Source: Symsagittifera roscoffensis (Eukaryota > Xenacoelomorpha > Acoela > Convolutidae). From it: 64,000 nucleotides of DNA. A program made the translations under genes and the position numbers. The notes below the pieces were generated by a model. That model had not been told where the DNA came from and did not search any database. It worked only from the letters and a program-made list of their open reading frames with translations. How positions within the stretch are numbered: the stretch's first letter is position 1; each line of letters starts with the position of its first letter. The stretch is from positions 1,178,001 through 1,242,000 of the forward strand of contig NC_087067.1 of the NCBI RefSeq assembly GCF_963678635.1. Direction: 5' to 3'. This document shows, one piece after another, positions 22,341-32,871 of this stretch.

Positions 22341-23064
22341 TGTGACATTTGACCAGAATGTACGAAAATGCAGATTTGTATTCGTACTTGCTGACCTGGA
22401 AGATTGACGGTTTTAACAACGTTATTTAAACGATTGGACGAATCGTGAAGGCGGAAGATTCTGGAAATTTTTAAATTTTAAAAATTCGAATGGTGACGTC
22501 ACACTTCTGAGAAACGTCAACACGAGTACGAGAGAAGTAGCGACCGATGACAGAGTATTATCAGAGATTGATCCGAGTTGTAACGATTGTGTCGCTACAA
22601 TGGTTACAGAGCAATTCACGCAAACTGTGTGGGACAGGGTGTGGGACAGGGTGTTGGGACAGCGTGGCCAGCCTTCCGGAAAGGAAATAAGGGTGTTACT
22701 TCCCCGGATTCAGGAATCCGGAGAGGTCTCGAGACCTGAACTTAAACGGTTTCATACGAACTTTTAGCTTCCTAGTCATGTCCTGAATTGAATTTATTTA
22801 ACATCCAGATTCATTTGCAGATAATGAGAAGCTAGGAGTTGAGGGAAAGGTTTGATCTATCTTCAATGGAGATGATGATTTTTATCTACTGAACAAAAAC
22901 AATAGTAATATAATAAAAAGTAGTAGCCCTGTTTTTAGGAGTGACCTCGTGATCTGGGGATCCTGAGACCCAGCCATGAGCTCACTAATTTTGCATGTAA
23001 TTAAGTTAATTTGAGCGTTCTGGTCGAAGCCGAAGAACAGTAACGTTTTTGTCGACCCGATGTT
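22341..23064 (+). repeat. Tandem extra copy of the LTR 5' segment
   Basis: Starts TGTGACATTTGACCAGAATG and ends CGACCCGATGTT, exactly where the next copy starts TGTGACATTCGACC at 23065. That next copy reaches the same CGACCCGATGTT at about 23850 before running on into the rest of the LTR. The unit is therefore a head-to-tail duplication of roughly 725-785 bp. It includes a GCCTTCCGG...CCGGAGAGG cassette. Confidence 0.75.
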
Positions 23065-25924
23065 TGTGACATTCGACCAGAATGGACAAAATGCAATTTA
23101 TGCAGACTTCGAATTTTTACCAGTAAGCCTTCCAGATTGATGATTATTAAGAGTTAAGAACGTTATTGGAACGATTGGCCAAACGGTGAGGGCCAGAATA
23201 TTCTGGTATTTTAAAATTTCAAAAATTCGAATTATGACGTCATATTTCTGAGAAACGTCAGAAACGGCCATTTTGACAGAAACGAGAAAGAAAAAGAGAA
23301 CAAAATTAGCTGCGCTAGCAACAACAACGAAATTGAGATCGGAAAACGACAACGAGTTACAGAGTAACAGAAGAACACTCCGAGTTGCAACTATTGTGCT
23401 GCTACAATAGTTGCAAGGCCGTTGCGAACAACGGTGAAGGGTGAGAGACGGCCTTCCGGATTAAGAGAAAATCAGGATTAGCGAGCTTGATCCAGCGGAT
23501 TCATCAATCCGGAAGGGTAAAGGAACTGAAACTTTTATCCTGTTGCATAAACTTTTAGCTTCCTGTCATGTCCTGACTTGAATTTAATTAATATCTGGAT
23601 TCATTTTGATAAGGATGAGAAGCTAGGGGTTGGGGGAAAGGGTTGATCCATCTTCGATGGAGATGATGATTTTTATCTACTGAACAAAAACAATAGTAAT
23701 ATAATAAGTAGTAGCCCTGTTTTTAGGAGTGACCTCGTGGTCTGGGGATCCTGAGACCCAGCCATGAGCTCACTATTTCTGCATGTAATCTAGTTAATTT
23801 GAGTGTTTTGACCGAAGCCGAAAGCAGTAACGTTTTTGTCGACCCGATGTTAGAAAGACCACCGAAAAGTACTGGCTTGGTAGAGACGGTGAAAAGCATG
23901 CAAAGCTCTGTTTAGACGCTAGCCAGTCGTCTTAAGACTTAGTTTTGTTTTCCGTCGATATGTATCTTCCGGGCGAATGTTACATGTATGTTTTTATGGC
24001 GCTCCTGGGTGTTATTCTTTTTTAACATCATGACCGACAGAACCGTTAACGAGCCCTCCCTGCCGAGCGGATGCTCATAATAACGCCGTTAATAGGCCCT
24101 AACCGCCGGGGCGGAAGGGTAGTTCGAAACCCTAAAGCCTTCCGGATTACCGTGAATAGCTTTTTAACCTAGTTAAGACCGAAAATTCACCTTTCAGGAA
24201 GGGTGGGGGGATAGGCCGTCCCCTCGTTCCCTGAGAGGTTTGTGACCAAAAACACTTAAAGATATATATCAAACCAAACAAAAAGTAATATAGTGCCAGA
24301 AAAACAAAAAGTATTAAGAATAACAGAAAAAAAATAAAAAAACAGTAAAAAAAAGTTTAAAAAAATAGTAGAAATCATCCCCCCAGACAAGATGTGATCC
24401 GACCCTCCCGTTTGTTGTTGATAGATATATTGTTGTTACAGGCATTTATATCAGTCAGGATTGTTACGATCAGTTTTGTAGCCCGTTTGTGAGGCTTGTA
24501 CTGTAGGGTTATTTGAGCATTTAAGCACGTTAATGATAAATTGCGCTCAATCCGGAAGGATCAGCTGATTTGCGCTCAATTCGGAAGGGTCTTGGGAGAA
24601 GACTGATCCGGCAAGCAGTACAAGGAGCAACAAGAAGAGGCTCAACGACGACAACAATCGACTGTTGGGTATCGTTAACAAGTTTTGTAGCCCTTTTGGT
24701 ACAAAAATTAAGATAGTAATCTGTGGGGGGCTCGACAGTGCTGGACTGTAGTGACCCTTCACCGAACTGCGAATATCCGAGTTAAGCACCTTAATTCGGA
24801 TATTAAGGAAACCCGGAGGGGTATAGTATTACTAATATTATTATTTATATAGCCTATATTAATAGTCTTATATCGTTTTTCAGCAAAAACAACGAAAATA
24901 GACCGGTTTTTAGGGTCAAAATAGCGATATTTTGACCCCCCCACATGTCGCGATTTTTGAAATATCGATATTTTTTGAAACGGAAAAAAGCGCTAAGTTA
25001 GTGTGTTACATCGTAACTGCACTACCATAATAGAGAGAACCGGTTAAGTTTAGTTCGAAAGTGGTTGGAACTACTTTGGTACCGAGAACCGAAATTTGGT
25101 GATTTTTGAGAAAACGAAACACTATAAATTTAGAAAATTTTTTGAAATTTTTGAGTTACAACAGTAAAAATAGTTGTTCGGACAACGTCCACTAGTGAAT
25201 CTACGAGTTTTAAAACCCGCTACCCGAAAGCCTTCCGGGTTGCAGAGAAATCGGACATAACGTGTTTGATTTGGTGGATTCATCAATCCGGAGGGGTCCA
25301 GGTAGCATAGTTTTTCGCAAAATTTTTCTATAAAAGCGTTTTAGATCGGGTCTTTTGCATTGAACTAGAAGAGTATAGGCCTTCTGAGCTCGGATCAATA
25401 ATTTTTAGGTCGAAAGGACCAGATTTGCGGAAAAAGTTAGGCGGAACCTATAAGAGAGAAAAATTTTTGAGTTTAGAAAAAAGACGTTTTGGTTAATAAC
25501 TTTGGAACTACTGGACATATCGAGTTGATCTTGGTACCAATAGATCAGAAATTAGCTGAGCTTACTGATAAGGACAAAAGTTTTTTTGGAAAAAGAAGCG
25601 TGAAAATTTTTTGAGATTGTTTTTAGCAAATTCCTCAATTCACGTTTTATAAACTTCTTCTAGAAAAGCCCTTATACCCCTACTAAAAGGTGATAGCGGT
25701 TGAATAAAGTAACTTTTGGCTGTTCTAGACAAAAAGGGAAGGCTAAAGGCACAGCAAAACCTTAATCGAGCCGAAGTTAGGCGAGCGATAAGACCCTTCA
25801 CCGTTAGTGTGAATTGTGAAATAAGAGGCTTAACTTCAATCCGGAAGGGTCTAGGAAAGTAGCACATACCCTTCCTAGTTAATTGAAAGAGCAAAATTGC
25901 ATCGGAGAACGTATCCGGAGGGGT
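22671..25924. repeat. Seven hairpin cassettes of about 57-70 bp in the LTR
   Basis: Cassettes at 22671-22728, 23451-23518, 24137-24204, 24753-24822, 25230-25297, 25792-25851 and 25868-25924 each begin with GCCTTCCGG or ACCCTTC and end with the inverse, CCGGA(A/G)GGGT or a near variant. Some have a second inner stem. In 24753-24822 AATATCCGA pairs with TCGGATATT and TTAA with TTAA; in 24137-24204 GTGAAT pairs with ATTCAC and TTAAC with GTTAA. Counterparts of several are in the middle LTR and in the 3' fragment. They look like reiterated stem-loops of one family. Confidence 0.65.
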
Positions 25925-26524
25925 ATCGGTTGGAAGTAAGAAATCTCCGAAAAGCTACTTTTACAAAACCGGAGGGATCCGAATCCAGAGGGGTCAAAAT
26001 TTTTTTAAAGTTAGGAGGGTTCCGAATCCGGAGGGGTCTTATAGTTGCTAATTCGGAGGGGTCCAAATCCGGAGGGGTCTGATATTAACTAACTCAGAAG
26101 GGTCCCAATCCGGAGGGGTCCAGATTCTGCCAGTCCGGAAGGGTCCTATTTGGGCCGATCCGGAGGGGTATTATTTTATTAAAGGACTTAGGTAGACGAA
26201 AGAACGACTAAAAAGTGAGAGGTATTAGGTTATTAGCACACATGCTAGCTATCAGTGACTGCACTGGTAACTTGCCTTTCAATAAGAACCAGACCAATAC
26301 AAAACAGGTCCGAACTCGGATATTCGCGACACTAAATCTAAATTAAAAAGAGCGTGATTCATTGGTGTGGATTGTAACATAATACGTTTTTGGGAAAAGT
26401 GACTGCCCTGAGGATTCTAGTAGGTCTAGCTCGGGCAGTCCGAAGGCAGATAGGTAACACAGTACTCGGTGGGTGCAATAGACGCCCACTTGAGAAAATT
26501 ACTGCCTTCAAAGTTTTGTCTGTT
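23065..26524 (+). repeat. 5' LTR of retroelement copy 1
   Basis: The start is set by TGTGACATTCGACCAGAATG, matching TGTAACATTCGACCAGAATG at 43524, which follows a short purine-rich tract. The LTR is about 3.5 kb, very long for Ty3/gypsy. The 3' edge is uncertain: similarity to the middle LTR continues into the leader to about 26,640, and I place the edge before TGGTGCAGCACC as a possible primer-binding site. The LTR has no long meaningful open frame and is full of CCGGARGGGT motifs and hairpin cassettes. The middle LTR lacks about 820 bp found here (about 23186-24008). Confidence 0.75.
25970..26172. repeat. Degenerate CCGGAGGGGT array in the 5' LTR
   Basis: About nine copies of CCGGAGGGGT or a one- to two-base variant at irregular 14-29 bp spacing. 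This is the same place in the LTR that holds the regular 25-bp minisatellite in the middle LTR (45606-46055). Confidence 0.75.
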
Positions 26525-26536
26525 TGGTGCAGCACC
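26402..26536 (+). promoter_or_regulatory. Structured leader-like region with palindrome, copy 1
   Basis: Three stems can be drawn: ACTGCCC/GGGCAGT (26402-26408 with 26433-26439), GAAGGCAG/CTGCCTTC (26442-26449 with 26502-26509) and, inside it, GTGGGTG/CGCCCAC (26469-26475 with 26483-26489). The palindrome GGTGCAGCACC follows at 26526-26536. This block is much better conserved in the middle LTR than the surrounding LTR. By position it could be the R-U5/primer-binding/packaging zone; TGGTGCAGCACC is a tentative primer-binding site only because it starts with TGG. Confidence 0.5.
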
Positions 26537-26680
26537 GAGCAGGGAAAGCTTTTTCTTTAAAGACAGGTTCGACTATTGTACTGCGACCGACTAAGAGTAC
26601 ATTACACATACGTTTTTTTTCATAGAGACATTCATATTCTGTCATTATATATTTGTTTGTTTTTGATTTTTCCATTCAGC

Positions 26681-27973
26681 ATGGGAGGAGGAGCAGGAAA
26701 CGATGGTGAGTCCCAGGAGGAAGAGGATGAAGAGGAGCAAGGGGACTTTGGATCTCAAGTCAGCCTCAATAGTTCGATCCAGGAGAGTGAGGCACACGTC
26801 GGAAGAGAGACTGGAACCATGGACAAATTTGGTGTAGTGACAACGATATGCAAAGAGGCAAACACACCGGGCCAGTCAAGAGACTTCGCGATTAGGGCAA
26901 GTTGGGAGCCACAACCTGGAGAGAGTAGAACCAGAGGGCTCGGCATCGCGTTAACGGATCCTGAAATAAATAATGAAAAGACGTTGAAGCAGAGAGTCAA
27001 GGCCCGGATCTCGACAAGCACGAAGTTACCTGGGACCGAAAGGGTTACACCACCACCAGTGACGCCACTCGTGGATAACGGGGCAGCACTAGAGGAAGCC
27101 TTAACCAACATAGTGGACAGCTTAGGAGAACAAAACGAGCAGATGTCAATAAGGATGAGTGAACTAGAAAGAGCAGTTCACATTGAAAGAGAAAGTCTGC
27201 GGGAAGAAATAAACCGCAACAGACAAGAAGTTAGCAGGAGCGAAAAACGCTTGAAAGTAAGAACGGACGAACATATGGCGAGGAACTTGTCGCGAATGAC
27301 AAGAGAGGCGGAACAGCGAGAGTTACGCTTAAGAGACGAGATGGAGAAGTTAAGAATTCAACAAGAGCAGTCTCTTGGGACTCTTGACACAAAGATAGAC
27401 GCGATGATGGAGAGGCGAACTCAGGCTATCATGGATAGGTTGGACGGGCTACTAAGCAGCAAGAGTGGACCAAAAGAAGGAGAGCCGAACTCGGGAGGTC
27501 CCAGCAGGGAACCGAGGGTGAACTTCATTGAACATCAAAGGAGGAAGACGTATGGATCCACTAGAGGCAGGGGCAGTTCATCAGGCTATGCCACAAGGGG
27601 TAATACAGCATGGGGCCCGAACAGTAGAGCAAGTTCAACGGGGAACAGACAAATCTCTAACGAACGACCAACGCAAAGCACACATGCGACTGGGAGAAGT
27701 GATTCCGGCAACAGGGGGCATGCAAGCCCGAGGAGGAGTCATGTGGGCCAAGCGGGAAACGCTCACGGTGATTCGGATTGCAGGGATGCACCGCACACAG
27801 AGCCTTCGACGAGGTGTGAGGACACTCAAGCGGGACACTCAAGGGATGCTACGACAATGGCCACAGCATTTGAACCCCTGAACAGGTCTTTGGAGACATT
27901 CCTGACGAGGTTATCTAGAACCAATGAACGCAATGAGAAGTCCAGAAGAGTCTTTAAGAAGCCAAGATGCTAG
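26681..27973 (+). pseudogene. gag: Gag N-terminal region with coiled coil (copy 1)
   Basis: The frame opens upstream in LTR-derived sequence; element coding homology begins about at the ATG at 26681, which aligns with an internal residue of the longer copy 2 Gag (MGTGTS at about 47311). Visible parts are an acidic stretch (EEEDEEEQGDFGS), then a long heptad-like coiled coil from about LEEALTNIVDSLGEQ through MDRLDGLL, then a Ser/Gly/Arg-rich tail. Gag proteins form the particle in the cytoplasm and bind the element RNA. The frame ends at a TAG (27971-27973) where copy 2 has TAT, so Gag originally ran on in the same frame into 28016-30436. The missing first ~170 residues mark a deletion. Confidence 0.75.
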
Positions 27974-30436
27974 AAAGACGAATCTGATGGCTGTATTGAT
28001 ACCTGGAGAGAGGTAATGAAGCTGCATTTCGAGGAAGAGGACTTGTCAGAGAGACAGGAATGCAGCGCGCTCACCAGCAACTTAGAAGGGACAGCCCTGA
28101 AATGTGTCATGGCCAAGAAACAGTATCAACGTGACACTGCTGAGAAAATCTTCGAAATCTTGTTAAACCGTTTCGGATCAGGGGTGCAGGGGCACCAGGC
28201 GATGATGCGCTTCGAGAAACGGAGGCAACGAGAGGATGAAACCATAGACAAGTTTCTCGATGATTTGGAAATGCTGAGAAGACGCAGCCAACCGGATGAG
28301 TCAAGCCGAAGGATGAACCTAGCCGTAGCCTCAAAATTCATCGATGGTGTGAAAAATGATGAACTTCGGACGATGCTAGCAACGCATTACACACCACTAT
28401 CAACTAATGCGCCAACACCGGAGGAGTTAAGGCTCAAATCAAAGGAGTATCTTTTGTTCAAACCTCCTTCGAGATCTGGATATTACAAGAACAATTATGG
28501 AAATTTTAACAACGGACCAGCAAACCAAGGGAACAATTGGTACAAACCGAGGGATGATATGGACAAGAGACGCTCTTGTGCTAATTGCAGTTCAACAGAC
28601 CATCATGTGTCAGCATGCCCAGCTTACAAACAAGGCATGAAAGCAATAGGCTTTAGCCTCGAGGATGAAGATGCGTCAGAGATGGACCATGAGGATTTCA
28701 TGAGAGGAGTAATTGCGAAATTCGGCCCGAGGTGTTTCTTTTGCAACTTGGAAGGTCATTTTAAATCAGATTGTCCGCAATTCTGGGATGCAGTGGCAGA
28801 CATCAAGCATCCAAGACATGAAGAAGCTTTGTCAGGAGTGAAAGCCAGCAAGGCTCGACTTTTGAGTGAAGCGGAGGCACGCAGAAAGGATAAACCTCAA
28901 GAGCTGGCGGCAAAGAAAATGCAAGCGGTAACGGGGGAGACACGTGAGCCGGAACCGGCAACTGCGGCTGAGGACTTCAAGATCGATTATAAGGCAGCCG
29001 CAAGGGATGCTCTAAACAGAGTACAACAGGAATTGGTGACGAAAGAGATCGAACAAAAAGTGAAACTTGAACTGGAAAATGAAAAGCTTCAGGAGCAATT
29101 GAATACCTTCGAAGCAACGGAGTTCGAGGAGACGAAAACACCAAGCAGTTTAGACATGAAACTTAAAGTGATCTCCAGTAAGAGGTTACAGTCGATAATC
29201 TCAGTGGCTGGACATCAGGTGATCAGAAATCTGAGTGAACCATCCGAGTTCACTTTGATGCATTTGGACACATATGCAGATTATCTGAGACAGGTGGAGC
29301 CACGCACCGAGTCGAGAGCTGTGCGAGCACTACTAACGACGGGTGGCCCTCGCATGAAGAAACTTCATGGACGCTACCTAGAGGTCTATGGGCCGTATCA
29401 AATAATGCTGAACGTGGATGGAATCAGTATCTACACCAGGACCTATGTAACAACAGATGATGACCAAATGGGGCAGATCTATTTGGGAGAAGAGGAACTC
29501 AAGGTCCGCAGGATAGGCCATGACGCCATGATCGAACAAGACGCAGTACACATTGGGTATGAAGCAGATGTGACAGCTCATCTGCTCGATACCAACGGAA
29601 CAAAAATTGGAGTCACAGGGCTTCTGGACACAGGAGCGGTAGTGAGTGTGATGTCGATAAAAACTTGGGAAAGAATGGGCTTCACGCGGGAAGATCTAAT
29701 TCCAACGAATCTCCGACTGGCCGCAGCCAATCGAGGAGCTATCTACGTAGCCGGAAGAACACCAATAACGGTCCTCCACATGGGAGGACGGGATCTTTGG
29801 ATGAGCTTCCTGGTGGTAGAGAATCTGGACGACGCCGACCAATTCATCTTGGGCAGAGATTTTGTCAGGAAATTTGACGTGATGATTGACTTGAACAACG
29901 GTCTGATACGGATTAGAAACCCGGACCGGAAGTATGTTAAGAGACCAATTAATAGGATAATAACAGACGAAAACAAGGTACCAATTTTTTTGGATAGAAA
30001 AGTAAAATTACAACCAGGACAGGCTGTGGTAGCAATTTTTAGAATGAGAAATTTGAATTCGTTAAGTGATAGTAAACAGGTTTGCTTAGTACCGAATCCA
30101 AAAAGTCAGAGTTCGGTGATTTTAGGCCGGAGCTTCTCGGTAACGCGAAACGGACTATGTGTCAGTGTGTTGTTGAACACACTGGACACCACACTTTCAA
30201 TCCAGCGTGGAAAGAAGCTTGGCTACGCTTTGCCGATGAGGACTGACTATGAGGAGACACAAAACTTGAAGAAAAATGATGTGAAAGACTGTCCTTATCA
30301 TGCCAATAAAGATAAAATTTTAAAGAGGATTAATGAATTAAAATCTATTCATAAATTGTTTTCAATGAAATCCGAGACGGACGACGGCTTATCAAGCTGC
30401 TCGAATTTTCCGGAACGCCCTCGTCATATGAACTAG
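27974..30436 (+). pseudogene. gag-pro: Gag capsid, two zinc knuckles and aspartic protease (copy 1)
   Basis: Same frame as the preceding segment. First comes a retrotransposon Gag capsid-like helical region (LHFEEEDLSERQECSALTSN through KNDELRTMLATHY), then two CCHC knuckles of form CX2CX4HX4C (CANCSSTDHHVSAC near 28578 and CFFCNLEGHFKSDC near 28735). A charged coiled-coil spacer follows (about 28,800-29,130), then a retropepsin domain with active site LLDTGAVVSVM at about 29,620 and the partner motif FILGRDF at about 29,850. The protease matures the polyprotein. The frame closes at 30434-30436; RT homology continues in the -1 frame without interruption, so the stop is either a mutation or a frameshift junction. 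Confidence 0.85.
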
Positions 30437-31997
30437 AATCTGACAAACCGGTTTTGCCAGAGATAGAACATTTAAAAGGGAAAATAGGTGAGGGAGATTT
30501 CAAAAAATTACGGGACCTCCTAAATCGGAACGCAGATGTATTTTCAAAACATAAGGCGGATATCGGTTGCTGTAATTTCGTCGAACACGAAATCGAACTA
30601 GAAGAGGGCGCCGTTCCCCATAGGGAAGGCGCAAGGCGAGTGACGCCACATAAATCGGAAGCGTGCCGAGCGGAAATAGAAATGTTGCTTGAATACGACA
30701 TGATAGAACCCTCGAAATCGCCGTGGGCTTGCGGGGTAGTAATGGCGAAAAAGAAAGGGGGCAACTTAGATTTTGTTGCGACTTTCGTTACTTGAACGCG
30801 GTAACGATTAAAGATGCGTACCCGATACCGCGAATAGACGAGAGCCTATCTAAACTTGGTGATGCCAAGTTCTTCACCACATTGGACTTAGGTTCTGCCT
30901 TCTGGCAGGTCCCTCTGCGGAAGAAGGACAGAGAGAAGACCGGATTCGCGTGCGAGTTGGGATTGTACCAGTGGAAGAGGATGCCCTTCGGCTTGTGCAA
31001 TGCAACGGCCACTTTTCAAAGACTGATGGCTCAGGCGTTGACGAAGGTGACCAAGAAGTACGGGAATCTCGTGATGTGTTACGTGGATGACGTAGTCATA
31101 GCGACACCGACCCTGGAAGACCACATTGATAGGCTCGATGAGGTCTTTGGATGCATGAAAAGAGCAGGATTAAAGTGCAAACCATCGAAATGTGAAATCC
31201 TTAGGGATTCGATAAAGTACCTAGGAAGAATGGTGGATAGGCATGGTGTGAGGCCGGACCCGGAAGCAGTGGAAGCAGTGTTGACATGGAAGGCCCCCAG
31301 GACGGACACACAGCTCCTGAGCTTCCTAGGGTTTGCCAATTACTACCGAGAATTCATAAAAGGATATGCGGACAAGGTGTACCCGATGCAGAAGCTGATG
31401 CGCAACAAAGGGAAAAAGTTCGAATGGAACGATGAGGCACAGGTTGCTTTCGAGAACATAAAGCGGGAACTGTGCGAAGCGCCAGTGCTGGGCATGCCTA
31501 CAGAAAAGGGCATGTATGTTCTCGACACAGACGCATCGGTGGTGGCCATCTCAGGAATCTTGCATCAAGAGCAAGAATGGAACGGAAGAACAGTTCTCCG
31601 TCCCATTGCATACGGCAGCAAAGTCTTGAGTGACACAGAGATGAAATATGGTGCACCAAAAGCAGAAATGTTTGCAGTAGTCACCTTCGTGGAGAAGTAC
31701 CGTGCATACTTGGGGAGCGCTCCCTTCAAGTTACGCGTGGACAACAGAGCGTTATCCTGGTTGAAGACTTACTCGATGGATCAGAGTTATATTGGTAGTT
31801 GGATAGTAAGATTGGATGGCTACCATATGATAATCGAACATAGGATGCGTGATAAACACCAGAATGCTGACAGCCTCAGTAAGAAAACTGAGTTCTATGA
31901 AAGATTGGAGCAGAAGCAGGCCAATCAGGCGGAAATAAAGGAGGGATTTTCTTTTCTGGACAAAGAAACTTATGAAGCGCTTCCCTTAACGAGATGA
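30391..31997 (+). pseudogene. pol: Reverse transcriptase and RNase H (copy 1)
   Basis: Two overlapping frames together cover one domain pair. The N-terminal RT part (connection, then MLLEYDMIEPSKSPWACGVV) is read up to 30795. The rest, from CCDFRYLNAVTIKDAYPIPR through FTTLDLGSAFWQV, KRMPFGLCNA and the catalytic CYVDDVVIA (about 31,080), is in the -1 frame. RNase H follows with VLDTDASVVAISG (about 31,530), KAEMFAVV and RVDNRALSWL. The switch falls at AAAGGGGGC (about 30,757-30,765), and copy 2 has the identical switch. A TGA at 31995 (TGG in copy 2) ends the segment. The domain converts element RNA to DNA in the particle. Confidence 0.9.
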
Positions 31998-32870
31998 TTG
32001 GATAAGTCTGGACATCCAACTCCAGGGCACCCAGAGTTACCTGTAGAGAAAGCAGCCGAGATAAAGATCCTGTCCAAGGAGGACCCGGTCCCCTTGGATC
32101 TGTTGCTGCGCTCGAACCTGGTCCAGCAAGAACTCTCTCGCATGAATATAAACAGCCTCTCATTATTGGATAAAACGGTGCAAGTCACACCACAAGTGAT
32201 GCGGATGCTGGGTGGATTGTTAGAAAGAGAAGTGACCAGAGATGACCCCGAGTGGACAGCTGCAGTGGCATCGCTAACAGTCAGTGAGAAAGTGAAGATC
32301 ATGCCGTCCAGACGACAACACGAAGAGAATGAGAGGGATTGTAGGACAATAGTTCAGCAACTAGTATCCTCAATACCCCAAGAGATTTTAACCAGTACTT
32401 CTTACGGACAGAAAGAACAGGGAAGCAGCAAGCGAAAGAAAATCGTCACCTTTGTGGACCGGGATAAAGAGGATGAAGAGGTAGAACAAAATCTGCTGCA
32501 GGACTATTTGTCCGGGGAGACGGATGATGAGAAGAACCAGCGATCACAAGATCAACACCCGGGAAAAGGAAATTTGTCCGGGGAGTCTGAGATGGACGAG
32601 GAAATTCCTGATGAGAAACAGGGCCTAGAGCAAAATGTTTTGTCAGGGGAGTTCAGATGGATGCAAAGAAAGCACAGACATGATCTGGAGGAGCGTGCAG
32701 TCTCCAGCACAACCTCGTCGACGGAAGATAATTCAGGAAGCTCAGGAATGGACACCTATTCAGACAGGAATTCGAGCTCGGGATCGGAACTGTCAGAACT
32801 AGCGATACACACGCTACTAGTGGAAACTCGCGCAAGGGTCCTGGACAGAGAGGTGTATCAGGATCTTTGA
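31998..32870 (+). pseudogene. pol: Pol linker between RNase H and integrase (copy 1)
   Basis: About 290 residues continuing the RNase H frame past the nonsense codon. It begins DKSGHPTPGHPELPVEKAAE and turns into an acidic, Ser-rich, probably disordered spacer with three spaced LSGE motifs (DYLSGETDDE, GNLSGESEMDEE, NVLSGEFRW) encoded by near-identical TTGTCCGGGGAG words. No enzyme motif is visible. It stops at 32868-32870, after which sensible coding continues in the +1 frame into the integrase. Such a long RNase H-IN linker is unusual for Ty3/gypsy elements, which usually have a short tether. Confidence 0.65.
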
Positions 32871-32871
32871 C

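Noticed and set aside
26576-26680. Upstream extension of the copy 1 Gag frame
   Set aside because: The 35 codons before 26681 come from LTR and leader sequence joined by a deletion, not from coding sequence.
26655-26681. TTTTTCCATTCAG before the copy 1 Gag ATG as a splice acceptor
   Set aside because: Copy 2 has coding sequence at the same place (IFPFTMG), so the resemblance arises at or near a deletion junction.
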